Shown here piece after piece: positions 11,255-22,713 of a stretch of 64,000 bases of DNA. Each line of letters begins with the position of its first letter. Position 1 is the stretch's first letter. Position numbers and translations under genes: made by a program. Source of the stretch: Pontederia crassipes (lineage: Eukaryota > Streptophyta > Magnoliopsida > Commelinales > Pontederiaceae); contig CM060194.1 of assembly GCA_030549335.1 (NCBI GenBank), positions 56,634,547 through 56,698,546 on the forward strand, in the 5' to 3' direction. The notes beneath the pieces are model-generated. The model searched no databases. It saw nothing but the letters and a program-made list of their open reading frames with translations, and had not been told where the DNA came from.

Positions 11255-12736
11255 TCAACACAGCTGGCCAGCAATCTCGTCGGCTTTTGCTTGAATCAGC
11301 TTCCAGGTGTCCTGGACGTGCCTCATCTCCGTCAGGGTGGTGCCGATCGCAAGCCTGAGCAAGAGCATGCCGTCCACCACAGCGTGCGTCATGAACGCGC
11401 GCCCGCTCGCGTTCACGGCGTCCAGCAGCTTGCGGTTGGCATCCAAGGCGTCGTCGCCGTTCGATTTCGGCCGGAGCCGGAAGCACACCAACGCGAACCT
11501 CCGCGTCACGGGCACCTCGAACCTCTCGTCCCTCTTCACCAGTCTCTCGAACTGTTTGGCCATGGCGACGTCGCTCCTGATGTGCTCCACTATGTTAACG
11601 ATACCGTACCTCCGGATGACCAACCAGAGCTTTAGAGCTCGGAAGCGACGGCTCAGCGCAATCTGCCAATCCTTGTAGTCCACCACCAGTTTCGCGTCAG
11701 TGGCGCTGTTCCTGAGGTACTCAGGGTCCGTGGACAGGGAGTCCACCAGCGCATTGGAGTTCTTGACCCAGAGACAGCAGCAGTCCATGTTGGTGAGGAG
11801 CCATTTATGCGGGTTCATGCTGATGGAGTCCGCGAGTTCGACGCCGTCGAGGTAGTACCTGAACTCGGGGCACACGACGGCGCTTCCGGCGTAAGCGGAG
11901 TCTACATGCAGCCAAGCCCCGAACTCCTGGGCGACTTGGCCGAGTTCCAGTAACGGGTCCACGGCACCCACCGCAGTGGTGCCAACTGTGGCGCACAGAT
12001 ACAGTGGCACCAGTGCGCTAGCGACGTCGGCAGTCATGGCCTCCCGGACGCTTTCACGAGTGAGAGCGTAGCCGGACGCAGCGGTCGTGGGGATCACGCG
12101 GAAGTTGGACGGCGGGATGCCGATAATCTTGGACGCTTTCTGAACTGTGGAATGCGTCTGATCGGATGCATACACCACCAACCTAGTGATGCCTTCATGG
12201 CCAATCTTACTCAGCGCCCTGTCACGAGCAGCAGCCAGGGTGCACACGACGGCCTCGCACGTGGTCCCATGCAACACTCCGCCGCCGCCTTGGTCGGCGG
12301 AGAAGAGGAAGGCCGGCGGGAGCTTAAGCATCTTGGCCATCCAATCCATGACCAAGCTCTCGAGCTCGGTGGCGGCGGGGGACGATATCCAGCTGAAGCC
12401 AACGACGTTCAAGCCGGAGCAGAGCATCTCGCCGAGGAAGCCGGCGGTGCTGGCGTTCGCTTGGAAGTAGGCGAAAAAGTTTGGGCTCTGCCAATGGGTG
12501 AGCCCCGGGAGGACGTCCTTGCTGATGTCTTGGAGGATGGCGTCCAGCGGCTGGGGAAACATGGGAGGGTGGTCCGGTAGAAGCTTGCGCAGGTACCCCG
12601 GCTCGACCTGACTACGGACTGGGTACTGCTCGATGCGACGGTAGTAGTCGGCGATGAAGTCCACCACCGCATGGGACTCGCCGGCGAAGTCGTCAGGGTC
12701 TAAGGGCCGGAATGCGTCCAGTGGAATACTTCCCAT
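11255..12736 (-). CDS. TYDC: Aromatic L-amino acid decarboxylase, predicted tyrosine/DOPA type
   Basis: A 493-residue, uninterrupted, intronless frame of normal length for plant type II PLP decarboxylases, which make tyramine, dopamine or tryptamine in the cytosol. Numbered from MGSIPLDAF: SPAATELE at 119-126, the cofactor-stacking His195 in DQTHS, Asp279 in HVDSAYAGSA, and the PLP lysine Lys311 in SMNPHKWLL. Tyr340 in the catalytic loop (DPEYLRN) marks a decarboxylase and not an aldehyde synthase, which has Phe there. Ser362 in ALSRRFRALKLW is the position where tyrosine/DOPA decarboxylases have Ser and tryptophan decarboxylases have Gly. The spacings 311-340-362 match those of characterised enzymes. 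The surroundings of Lys311 look more like tryptophan decarboxylases, so the substrate is a prediction. A Met 12 codons upstream (12772) lies before the likely transcription start, so 12736 is preferred. Coding GC is far above the surrounding DNA. Confidence 0.95.
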   Translation of the reverse strand: MGSIPLDAFRPLDPDDFAGESHAVVDFIADYYRRIEQYPVRSQVEPGYLRKLLPDHPPMFPQPLDAILQDISKDVLPGLTHWQSPNFFAYFQANASTAGFLGEMLCSGLNVVGFSWISSPAATELESLVMDWMAKMLKLPPAFLFSADQGGGGVLHGTTCEAVVCTLAAARDRALSKIGHEGITRLVVYASDQTHSTVQKASKIIGIPPSNFRVIPTTAASGYALTRESVREAMTADVASALVPLYLCATVGTTAVGAVDPLLELGQVAQEFGAWLHVDSAYAGSAVVCPEFRYYLDGVELADSISMNPHKWLLTNMDCCCLWVKNSNALVDSLSTDPEYLRNSATDAKLVVDYKDWQIALSRRFRALKLWLVIRRYGIVNIVEHIRSDVAMAKQFERLVKRDERFEVPVTRRFALVCFRLRPKSNGDDALDANRKLLDAVNASGRAFMTHAVVDGMLLLRLAIGTTLTEMRHVQDTWKLIQAKADEIAGQLC

Positions 12737-12781
12737 GGCAAGCAAGCTCGTGCTGTTGTGATGGCATCTCAAGTGGCATTA

Positions 12782-12789
12782 CTTATATA
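12782..12789 (-). promoter_or_regulatory. TATA box of the decarboxylase gene
   Basis: The minus strand reads CTATATAAG, a consensus plant TATA box. Transcription would start about 30 bases on, near 12750-12757. That gives a leader of about 15-20 bases before the ATG at 12736 and leaves the upstream ATG at 12772 outside the mRNA. Confidence 0.75.
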
Positions 12790-13648
12790 GTGATTCGTTT
12801 GTGTTTCTTTTTTTTATCTTGCTCAATTCTTTCTACAATTAAATATAATCTACTTTACTAATTTCTAACTTAATTTTGGGACCCGCGCCTATATTATTAA
12901 ATTATAAAATAATAATGGAAAATTAATATATCTCACAAATATATTAACCTTTTAAATTAAAGTAACGCGTGGGGAGCCAGATGAGTACACGTGGTCTTGA
13001 TCGCTGGTTTGGATTCAGGTTGATTCGAGTGGTAGAGTACACGGAGAACTAGAAGTTCTATTTTTTATGTTTGTTGCATTTTTTGTGCCGTTTAATTTAT
13101 TTTGTTCCTTACTCTAATGTAAAGCTTTGTTGTTTTATTCGTGTAATTATGCAATATGTAAAACTATACATGTAATTATGTTTTTTGTTTATTCCATATT
13201 TATATTATGTTTTATTCGTGATTTTAAAATTTGAGGTCTTCTTTCAAGTTAATTATTCTGAATTACAAATTTAATGCATAAATAGAAATTGAAACTATAT
13301 ATGTACCCATTTAGCATTTCTTTTTCAGAAAAGAAGACCTACAAATGCTCGGCGTCTGTTCTTTTTTCTCTCTCTCTCTCTTTAAGTTTGTTATTTTAGT
13401 ACCCATGAGATCAATTTAGTTGTTAATTTAGTTCCTCCCCTTACTGCATGCCGAGTTTTAAATGGCTTTTGCTCGGGTCTTAATGAGTTAAGTGGCATCT
13501 GCTGCACAACGGAACCATGCATGCATGAACACGCGCCCTACAAGTTAGTAATTTTCATGCATCAAGTAGTATACGCCGTTGTCTCCCACCAACCGATCAC
13601 TGTTGCCAAATAAGTGAATAACACATCCCCGGTTTGTGAATACTTATA

Positions 13649-13694
<46 letters not shown>

Positions 13695-13958
13695 GCTTTT
13701 ATTTAAAAAAATCAGATTGAACTAAGTAAAATATTATCATTAAATTTAACATATCAAATCTAGTTACGACCTAATATACTGTTTAATATAAAACACGCAT
13801 TAGTCATAATGCAGTTGCCTTTTTACGCTACTAGCCTACTACCATGACATTTCTCAAGTTGTCAGAACCCTAATTTCTCAAAGATTAAAGAGCATGACCT
13901 AAGAAATTGGCCTGCAAGCCATAGTTTAACAATCTAGTAGCGAAAGGAACAAAATAAC
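12790..13958. other. Upstream intergenic region of the decarboxylase gene
   Basis: AT-rich DNA with no supported gene. It should contain the decarboxylase promoter proximal to 12790. A CT run lies near 13366-13381 and a TA microsatellite at 13653-13691. No recognised regulatory motif beyond the TATA box could be assigned. Confidence 0.5.
13653..13691. repeat. (TA)n microsatellite
   Basis: About 19 TA units, uninterrupted. Confidence 0.95.
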
Positions 13959-15253
13959 CACTACTAGAAAAACGCGGATTACCGACGATCCGAACCGTCG
14001 GTAATCAGCCCGAAAACCGTCGGTAACGCAATTACCGACGGTTTTTCAGTCGGAATCGATCCGTCGGAAAAACGCTCGTCGCAAACGGATTTGCGACGGT
14101 TGAAAAAAATTCGTCGAAAATATCGACGGTTCTGGCCGTCCAGCCGTCGATCTTTAGACGATCGCAATCGTCGCAAATAATTTTTTAAATATAAAAAAAA
14201 TTAGCGGCCGGATCCGGCCGTCTGAGGTTCGGATCCGGCCCGCCTGGCAGCCGATCCGGCGCCAGGCGGCCGGATCCGGGCGCTGGAGGCCGGAACCGGC
14301 CCGTCTGGCGGCAGATCCGGCCCGTTACCGACGGTTACGACCTTCGGACGTCGCAACCGTGATCTTTAGACGGTCGCAACCGTCAATCTTTAGACGGTCG
14401 CAACCGTCGCAAATAATTTTTTAAATATATAAAAAATTAGCGGCCGGATCCGGCCGCCTGGGGTTCGGATCCAGCCTGGCGGTGGATCCGCCTCCAGGAT
14501 GCCGGATCCGGCCCGCCTGGCAGCCGATCCGGCGCCAGGCGGCCGGATCCGGGCGCTGGAGGCCGGAACCGGCTCGTCTAGCGGCCGATCCGGCCCGTTA
14601 CCGACGGTTACGACCTTCGAAAATTGCGGCGGATTTTGCGACGGATGGATATCCGTCGGAAATATCGACGTTCCTAATCGTCAAAAAAATTAAATAATAA
14701 TATAATAAATTATATAATTAATTTTTTTATTTTCGACGGTCACAACCGTCGAAAAATCCGTCGAAAAAATTTAATAATAATATTAAAAATATATAATTTA
14801 ATTTTTTTTATTTCCGCCGGTCCTAACCGTCGGAAAAGTCGTTGGAAATTGTGACGGATGGATATCCATCGAAAATATCGACGTTCATTATCGTCGAAAA
14901 ATTAAATAATAATATAATAAATTATATAATTAATTTTTTTTATTTTTGACGGTCGTGACCGTCGGAAAATCCGTCGAAAAAATTTAATAATAATATTAAA
15001 AAGATATAATTTATTATTTTTTATTTCCGACGGTCGTAATCGTCGGAAAAGTCGTCAGAAATTACGACGGATGGATATCCGTCGAAAATATCGACGTTCC
15101 TAATCGTCAAAAAATTAAATAATAATATAAATTATTTCCGACGGTCATAACCGTCGAAAAATTCGTCGGAAACGGAACCGTCGAAAAATCCGTCGCAAAT
15201 TGCGACGGATTTAGAACCGTCGAAAATTATCCGTCGGAAAATCGTGATTTGTG
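13959..15253. mobile_element. Non-autonomous CACTA element F with a damaged right terminus
   Basis: The left end is CACTACTAGAAAAACGC at 13959, preceded by AAC. The subterminal repeats (ACCGACGGT/ACCGTCGG) run to 15240, and the element ends ATCGTGATTTGTG followed by AAC (15254-15256). The matching AAC copies fix both ends, although the right terminus has lost most of the usual TTTTCTAGTA before its GTG. The middle is a GC-rich GGCCGGATCCGGC block that is itself tandemly duplicated. No coding sequence is supported. With a defective right end it is probably immobile. Confidence 0.85.
14231..14625. repeat. Tandem duplication inside CACTA element F
   Basis: About 120 bases of the GC-rich block (14231-14352) recur 273 bp downstream (14504-14625). 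They share a run of some 60 identical bases and only a few differences, including the adjoining ACCGACGGTTACGACCTTCG. This indicates a recent internal duplication within the element. Confidence 0.85.
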
Positions 15254-16358
15254 AACGTTAAGCCATTATTATCTGCTCACACCTCATACACTTATGCTTG
15301 CTTCCTTCCTTCCCCGTACACGCTACGCGGTGGCGTGGCGGCATAGCCATGGCTGCGCCATGGCTGTAGCTGATCGATGCTGCAGACTGTGACGTACCAA
15401 CGATCCCATGCATCGCGGCTGGGTGGTGGCCATGCATGCCATATGAGGCTATGGCGCCAGCAACAATGGTGGCACAGCCCCCCGTACGACTGCTTCCCGG
15501 CCACAGACGGCGACGAACACCGGGTGGAGGAGAGAATAAGAAGGCGAAAGATGAGGACTTTTAGTGGAAGAGAGATGAACAGGTATAAGAAAGGGAAAAC
15601 AAAGAGCAACGTGTGCGTTAATTATGTTTGACGAAAGAGATTAATCACATATTTTGACTTTGGTATTGGTCTTTGTTTGTTTTCTTCTTGAATCGACCGA
15701 CTCGATCAGGCCAGTAGTTTTGTTTTCTGGTTTGATTTTGGCTGATCTATATGGCTCGGATTTTGAGAGGATCTTGCAAGCCGGTGCTGTTGGCCAATCG
15801 GATATTGCCACAAAGTGAAAGCAGTCTTCTCTTAATTTCCTCTTTGATTTCGGATGGGTGTGGTATATATATACAACAATAGTTGGTCGTAAAGGAGTAT
15901 TTTGGCCGCAAGTTTCATCTGTAATAGTCAAATTCGAGGGTGGCACACATTAGTGGAATCGAATTTCTATTCGACCACTCCGTGGTGGTAACCGGACAAA
16001 CAAGTAAATAATAAATGGTTTAATGTTGATTTTGACATTATTCACATGTAATTTAGACTTTTTCCATTTATTTATTTATTTATTTATTTAAAACAGTACA
16101 TAAGAAATTATTTCTATTTTAGATTCAAATGAAATATTTCTAAAAATAAGTTTTAGTTAATCCAAATTCAAATTTATGTCAAGACAACAAAAATGACAAC
16201 TCTGCTGTTTCTATTTTTATATAATCATTTTGCCTAAATGATATCTCATTTAAAATTCATTAAAAATTATATTTAGCATACTTTCTTCTAAGAGAATGAT
16301 TATTGAGACTCTATTTAAAAAAATATATATTTTTTTAGTTTGCTTTTACGTGCCTAAA
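15254..16358. other. Intergenic DNA between CACTA elements F and B
   Basis: A moderately GC-rich stretch at about 15290-15560 is open on the minus strand (15292-15609, 105 codons). Its translation begins with a hydrophobic segment and then becomes Trp/His/Cys-rich with no recognisable domain. The upstream region at 15641-15946 is also open (101 codons) but unrecognised. Both could be chance frames or decayed exons. The remainder (15960-16358) is AT-rich with nothing visible. Confidence 0.3.
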
Positions 16359-17663
16359 CACTACAAGAAAATTATCATTTTCCGACGGGCAATTTTCGAC
16401 GGATAAAAATCCGTCGCAATTTACGACGGATTTTTGTGGAAATATTTCCGTCAGAATTTCCAATTGTTATAATCATCAAAAATAAAAATAATAAATTATG
16501 TAATTTATTATATTATTATTTTATTTTTCAACGATTAGGAACGTCGATATTTCCGACGGATATCTATCCGCAGCAATTTTTGACCGTCGTGACCGTCAGT
16601 AAATATAAAATAATATAATATAAGGAGTATTTTATTAATATAATTAGCGATAGTTTAAACCGTCGCAATTTCCGACGGTTACGACCATGGATAAATAAAA
16701 ACTAATATAATATAAGAAGTATTTTATTAATATAATTAGCGATAGTCCGAACCGTCGTAATTTTCGACGGTTGCGACCGTCGATAATAATTAGCGACAAT
16801 TGAAACTATAAATATTATATATAACTAAATATAGTATTTTATTTTTATAATTAAATAATTTTTTATGATTACAACCGTCGATAATTTTAAAAATAATTAA
16901 TATTTGCTTTTCTAACGGTCAGAGCCGTCGATAATTAAAATTTCACTATCCCACTTTTTTATTTTCTCGCTTTCCACCTGTATATAATATATATATTTAT
17001 ATATATTAATCCCACCCTTCATTTCTTTCCTCTCTCTCCGGCCCGGACCGTCCGGCGGTCGATCCAGCTGTCGGATTCGGCCGCGGGCATAGGATTCGAC
17101 CGCTGGCAATCAGATCCAGCCGCGAGCGGCCGACCAGCCTCTGGCGGCCGGGTCCAACTGCTGGTGGCTGGATCCGGTCGGCCGGATCCAACCTCGGACC
17201 CAGCCGCTGGCAGCTGGATCTCGGCCGCTGGCCGCCTGGCGGCTGTTTTGGCTGTTGGCCTTCGGATTGGCCGTTTGGCGGTCAAATCTGGTCGCTGGTT
17301 GTCAGCCACCAACGGTCAACTATTTTTTTTTATATTATAAAAATTTTTTGAGACGGTTTTGACCATCGAAATTTTTGGCGATCGTCGGGACCGTCGAAAG
17401 TTTCGACGATCGCGACAGCCGAAGTTTCGATGATTTCGTCGACCGCCGAATCGTCGACCTCCGCAAATATCAGTGGTCGTGACCGTCGAATTTTCGTCGA
17501 AATTTTTGACATTTTTTTCCAACCGTCAAAAATTAATTTACGACGATCATTTTTCGGTCGAATCGATTCCATCGAAAGAACCGTCAAAAATCGTCATTTT
17601 CAACGATTTTTAGAAAATTACAGACGGTTCTGACCGTCTGTGATTCCCATATTTCTCATAGTG
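16359..17663 (+). mobile_element. Non-autonomous CACTA element B
   Basis: Termini CACTACAAGAAA at 16359 and TTTCTCATAGTG ending at 17663, flanked by AAA on both sides (16356-16358 and 17664-17666). Subterminal CCGACGG/CCGTCGG repeats fill the outer parts. The middle carries, in plus orientation, CTCGCTTTCCACC, a TATATA-rich stretch (about 16981-17005), a CT-rich stretch and a GC-rich GGCGGCCGG-type block (17035-17305). No transposase sequence remains. Confidence 0.92.
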
Positions 17664-18362
17664 AAACCTACATTTTGCCACTTTTTACCTTCCAACAATA
17701 ACGTTAAAACATATATAATCATTCATATCAATTACATAAGATAACATAAATATATGAAAATATATATATGGATTAGTTAGCGATATTACATAATAATTAA
17801 TAATAATTAATGGATGATGATGAAACGATCCAAAATAACGAGATGATAATAATAATAATATAAATATAAATATATTTAATATAAATTAATATATAGATAA
17901 TAATTTCGTCGACATGTGTCATTTGTGTGGTTGTTTTAATTTTCCATTTTCAATCCATATCTGGTCGGTTTTGGTTGAGATAAGTTGGTTATCAATTTCC
18001 TCATATGAAAAATGCACATCCCTGGCTGACAGCTGGGAAAGTTTGTTCAGATTCTTTTTTTTTTGTTAAAAAATTAATATGAAATGCAGGCCCTAAAATA
18101 TATGTTCTAATAAAAGATGTCAAGTTTGTCAGTATATTTAGTTTTGGCAATTAATAGGAAAAATATAAGAAAAAATATAAAGGAAATAAGACAAAATGGA
18201 TCTAGCCTTTCCTTCACAAATGCTAATACAGTAACATAGAGAAAAAAAAGATCCAACTATGAAAGCGGCCTCCATGTGGGAAACTTTGAGCGAGTCTGAT
18301 TTTCAAGTAATAGAATATTTTTTTAACCAGCTGTCCGTATCTAATAAGTAATCTTGATTGTC
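17664..18362. other. AT-rich intergenic DNA
   Basis: No ORF, repeat or RNA gene is supported here. Confidence 0.5.
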
Positions 18363-18606
18363 TGGTTAAGAATATAAAATTATTGGTGCTATCTTTTTTA
18401 ACGATTTAAATTTTTTAAAAATTGATCGGCACATCAATTTCAATATGATATCAAAGTTAGAGATTAAGAGTTAAAATCTTATTAAGCTTTTATAAAAAAA
18501 TATTTTTCTCCTTTAATTATTGTCTAAACAAAAAAATTATCAACAACCTACATATGAAGGAGAGTGTTAAGAATATAAAATTAATATTGTTCTTCTTATC
18601 TTACTT
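18363..18606 (+). mobile_element. TRIM, copy 2
   Basis: Begins GGTTAAGAATATAAAAT and has an ATGATATCAAAG primer-site-like sequence near 18445 after a first repeat of about 85 bp. A purine-rich GAAGGAGAG precedes the second repeat, which starts TGTTAAGAATATAAAAT at 18565. The second repeat is incomplete. It shares this layout with the copies at 735-1021 (reverse) and 56666-56935. Non-coding fossil. Confidence 0.55.
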
Positions 18607-20230
18607 AAAGGCCTCTATGATTCAAAAATCATTAAGAAGAATGGAAGGAAAAATGAGAAATGGAAAAAATGAGAATGGAAAGAAAAAAAAATGAAGAATA
18701 ATAATTACCCTTGTTTGACATGAGTAATGGAAAGGGAAGAAAATAAATATTTAATAATCAATTTATTTAGACTATTTTTTTATGTCCTATATGTATATTT
18801 ATATCTTAAATTTATAAGATTAAATATGGAAATATATTTTAACTATATATTTTTCTTTCATTCGATCTTAATTTGAATGAAAAAAATGAAATATTGGAGG
18901 AACGGTGAAGAAAATCTCTTCTTTTTCCTATAATTTAAATTCAATCAAGCAAAGAGAATATGTTCTCATTTTCCTTGGTTCTCTTTACCCATTTTTGCCC
19001 TCAATCAAACATACTCTAAGCGAAAAAAAATACTTACTGCTTTACTTCAACCCTTATTGGCCAAGTAATAAAATATTTATAGATAAATTCATGGTATTTG
19101 ATAAAATAATTAAACAATATAAAATATTTTTTAATAATATATAAATATTTGAATGTGTATCCAAATATTATGCCATTTTTTTTACTTTTGTATATTTTTA
19201 TCTCGAACTCTTGGAATTGAATATGCGATCTACCTATTTGGCGTAAGGATAAAATAAGAATAGCAAGGTTGTTTTGAAATAATTACCCAAATGGTAATTT
19301 CTTCAAGGGGCCCACCTCCAATAATTGTAAGAATAAAAAAAATATAAAAGCAAATAAGTTCTTTATCATGATACGAACGACTTTGCTCCTGTGAAAATAA
19401 AAAAATAAGGTCACGACAGATAAAAAAATTGTTCTCGAATAAATTTTTTTCATCCAAACAGCCGCGATACGCGCGATCTTTTTATTTAGTGAATAATTTG
19501 GACCAAGACATATTTGCTAGCAATTTGGCATTATGTCGATTTCAGAGAGAAGAGATAAGAAATTAGTGGCCGTGCACACAGGAAATTTAATAAGCATATG
19601 TTTGTCGTCACAAATGAAATGATGGGCACTGTGGACACAGTGTTGTTTTCAACTTTTCATTTTAATGTTTTTTTTTTTGTTAATTTACGGGATTCACGTG
19701 TACTTAATGCAGGAAGAAAACGTGTTCATTATTTTTTTTCTAACGTGTAGAATCATAGTTCTTTCGATTTTTATATAAGAATAGAGTGAAATATAATGAA
19801 AAAATTAAAAATAAATGATTTGATAAATTAATTTTAGTAAGTATTTAAATATAATATAGGTAATATAAATATAAAATATAATTTAATAATTAACAAATAG
19901 TATAAATTCAATTTTTATTAAAAAATTGTTGAGAAATATATTATTTAAATATAACAAGTTATATTTTCAATCATTTAGATTTAGAATAATATTATTTTAT
20001 ATAAAATAACAAGTAATAATTAATATTAAATTATATTTTTATAATAAATATATTAAATTTAATAAATTAATTAATTTATGAGATAAATGCAAAAGAAAAA
20101 AAAGAAAAAAAGAACCGAAAAAATAGTTGTCAAATAAAAAAATCAAGAAAAAATATATGGCAATGGAAACCAGCCTTACGTTCCCTCAGCGGGTCCCAAC
20201 GTCTTGCGAGAGTAAGAGCAAACTTTAATG
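18607..20230. other. AT-rich intergenic DNA with MITE-like text
   Basis: Around 18600-19020 two stretches look like the arms of an old inverted-repeat element (CCTTGTTTGACATGAGTAA near 18710 and CCCTCAATCAAACATACTC near 18998). Clear ends and target duplications are lacking. The rest (19020-20230) is very AT-rich with no supported gene. Confidence 0.35.
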
Positions 20231-20497
20231 TGATGTTTGGTTGCAGGTTAATTGATAAATTATATAGATATTTTGTGGATTATAATCAAATACATCATTT
20301 ATTTTGTAAAAAATATAAAGGACAAAGTTATCATTTTAAAAAAAATTAATCTCATGAATAGTAAAAAAATGAAAGTTAATATATCTTTTATAATACGTAT
20401 AATAGAAGTAATTCGGCGCAGACTTAAAATATTGGACTAATCAACTGAATTATATGTCGTAACCTCATGAAACCTAACCCCCAATCAAATGGAACCT
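20231..20497. mobile_element. Possible small Tourist/Harbinger-like MITE
   Basis: GATGTTTGGTTGCAGGTTAA at the left and, in inverse, CCATTTGATTGGGGGTTAGG at the right are imperfect inverted repeats of the GTTTGG type. They flank an AT-rich centre. A second GGCCCCATTTGGTTGCGG starts at 20508 and may be the left end of the larger Harbinger region. Ends are uncertain. Confidence 0.35.
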
Positions 20498-21740
20498 AAG
20501 GCCCCATTTGGTTGCGGATTATTAAGCCGAATAAGTTGAATACGTCCAAACATGTAGTGGAATAGGAATTCGCCCCGACATCATCCACACCAAGCATGTT
20601 TAATCTTATCACCAGTATATTTTTTGGATTACAATATTCTACATTTTCATCAAAATACAAGTTAGTTGCCTGTTTCAAATCGAGGGTAGCTTCATCTTTT
20701 TACTGTTCATTGATGTTGGAAGAAAAACCCTTCTCTTTCTCACGATGCAAACAGCTCCGGCAACCCAGATTTATCCTTTGAACACAAGTCGGTCGCCTAC
20801 ATTCTTTTTTGCTTAGCAATTTCAATATGATTCTTTCTTGTTCTCCATGTTAAATCTCTTCTCTAAGACCACGGAATGCTGAGAAATCTGGCTGATTATA
20901 GTTTCCCTAACCGGCGGCAGACCTTCTCCTTCGCCCGAAGGTACTTCACTTTTGTGACTTCATTGGTGACGTCGGTTGAAATTTCTCACCATTCTATGGT
21001 CCTCTTGCAGCTCGTTGTGATGTTTGTCGTAGTGTTACAGCATTCGGCGAGGGTCTGCTTTCATCATCGAGGTACTTACACATGGTTATTGAATATGCCA
21101 TCCTGCAACATTCTTCAATGATTTTTTTTTAAAACTTCCTTCCTTAGTCTTGCGTCGTTTTACAAATCTGCGAGTTTCATCGATATTCTCCTCGCTGTTA
21201 GAGGTCCTTCATCACGCCAAGGTATTTTGGAATCCTTGCTCTTGTTCTCCGAGTTCTCTCTTTCTTACTTTGTTTCATCTACAAAAGAGGAAGTACTTTC
21301 AAGAATCCTTATGTGTGATTTATGTTCCCCTCCTTACTTGTTAATCCTAGTGTTTACATAGGACAACAACCCTGCTTAATTTGTTGTACATAGGTGATGA
21401 ATGTTTGATGTTGGAATACATTATGCTTTTCATTTGGAATACAAGTATGTTTATATGAATTAACCGACTTTCATGCACGGTATGGATACTCCCATGTTAG
21501 TAGAAAATGTCTATGTCCGAACATGAATGCTTGCCATTGGTCGGACCCCTATTTCTAATCTTTTATATGTACTACTTACTTATAAGATGTGTATGCGCAT
21601 ATATATATTTAGATTTTCGAAGTCAATCTACTTTCAGTTTGATCTTTAGATAAGTAAAAATTATCTTCCTTATGTACATAGTTGTCAATTATGCCACTTG
21701 TTACCTAGTTTGACCGACACAGGTATCAAAATAATTTATA

Positions 21741-22386
21741 GGGTTATTTCCTTTATCACTCCCTCAACTATAAATTTTTTCCACATCTAATTCAAAACTA
21801 TAAACTTATAAATTTTAGTCCTCAAACTTATCCAAATTTAACACTTAAGTTCTTCTATTAAATTTTAAATAAATATTGTGAATTTTAATTATAATGCGTC
21901 ATTTTTACCCTTACGTTCTTATTACAATAAAAATATTTTAAAAATAAAAAATAAATACAAATAAAAGTACTAATTGATAATAATATTTTTTATACAATAT
22001 TATATTTATGTCGATGTTTTTTATTTTTAAATTTTTTTTCATGTTAAAAATAAGAGGTAAAAATAATATTTCACAGTTATTAAAAAAGAAACTTAGAAGC
22101 TTTAGATCTAAACATCGACATAAATATAATATTGTATAAAAATATTATTATCAATTAGTACTTTTACTTGTATTGATCTTTTTATTTTTAGAATATTTTT
22201 ATTGTAATATGAACGTAAGGTAAAAATGGCATTTCACAATTAAATTTATCAAAATATAGTTAAAATTTAATAGAAGGATCTAAGTATTAAATTTGGGTAA
22301 GTTTGGGGACTAACATTTGTAAGTTTATAGTTTAGGGTTAGATGTGAAAAAAAGTTATAGTTGAGGGGGTGTTAAAGGAAATAACC
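21741..22386. mobile_element. Mutator-like foldback MITE with 10-bp target duplication
   Basis: The ends GGGTTATTTCCTTTA and its inverse TAAAGGAAATAACC bound a 646-bp unit whose arms pair over most of their length. One example is AATATTATATTTATGTCGATG near 21995-22015 against CATCGACATAAATATAATATT near 22113-22133. Both sides carry the identical decamer ATAATTTATA (21731-21740 and 22387-22396), fitting the 9-10 bp duplication of Mutator-like elements. It has no coding capacity and would fold into a very long hairpin if transcribed. Confidence 0.88.
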
Positions 22387-22713
22387 ATAATTTATATGAC
22401 AACTATTGTGAATTATGCCACTTATAAGTGTCCATATTATTTGGCCGAAGTAGTTAGAATTTTGCTTTGCACCCATGCTCCTTCAACTCCTCATATCGTG
22501 CATGCGCTCATTGTTTGCTTGCCTCACACTTATTTGATGCTCATCTCCTGTGCTATGATTTAATTTTTTTTTATCATACGATCATAACTATGTAATGTTC
22601 AAAGAAATTATCTAATGGTTCTGGAGTTGGCCTTGGTTCACTCCGAAAAAATGTCTAACCAATTGTAATAATGAGATCGATGAGGTTTTTTTGGGGCTTA
22701 TGAAACTTGAATT

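Noticed and set aside
12737-12772. Upstream in-frame ATG as the decarboxylase start
   Set aside because: It lies before the predicted transcription start set by the TATA box, and the added residues do not match the family's MGS-type N-terminus.
15292-15609. 105-codon minus-strand ORF
   Set aside because: Unusual Trp/His/Cys-rich translation, no recognisable domain, and similar openness in a second frame. Not listed as a gene.
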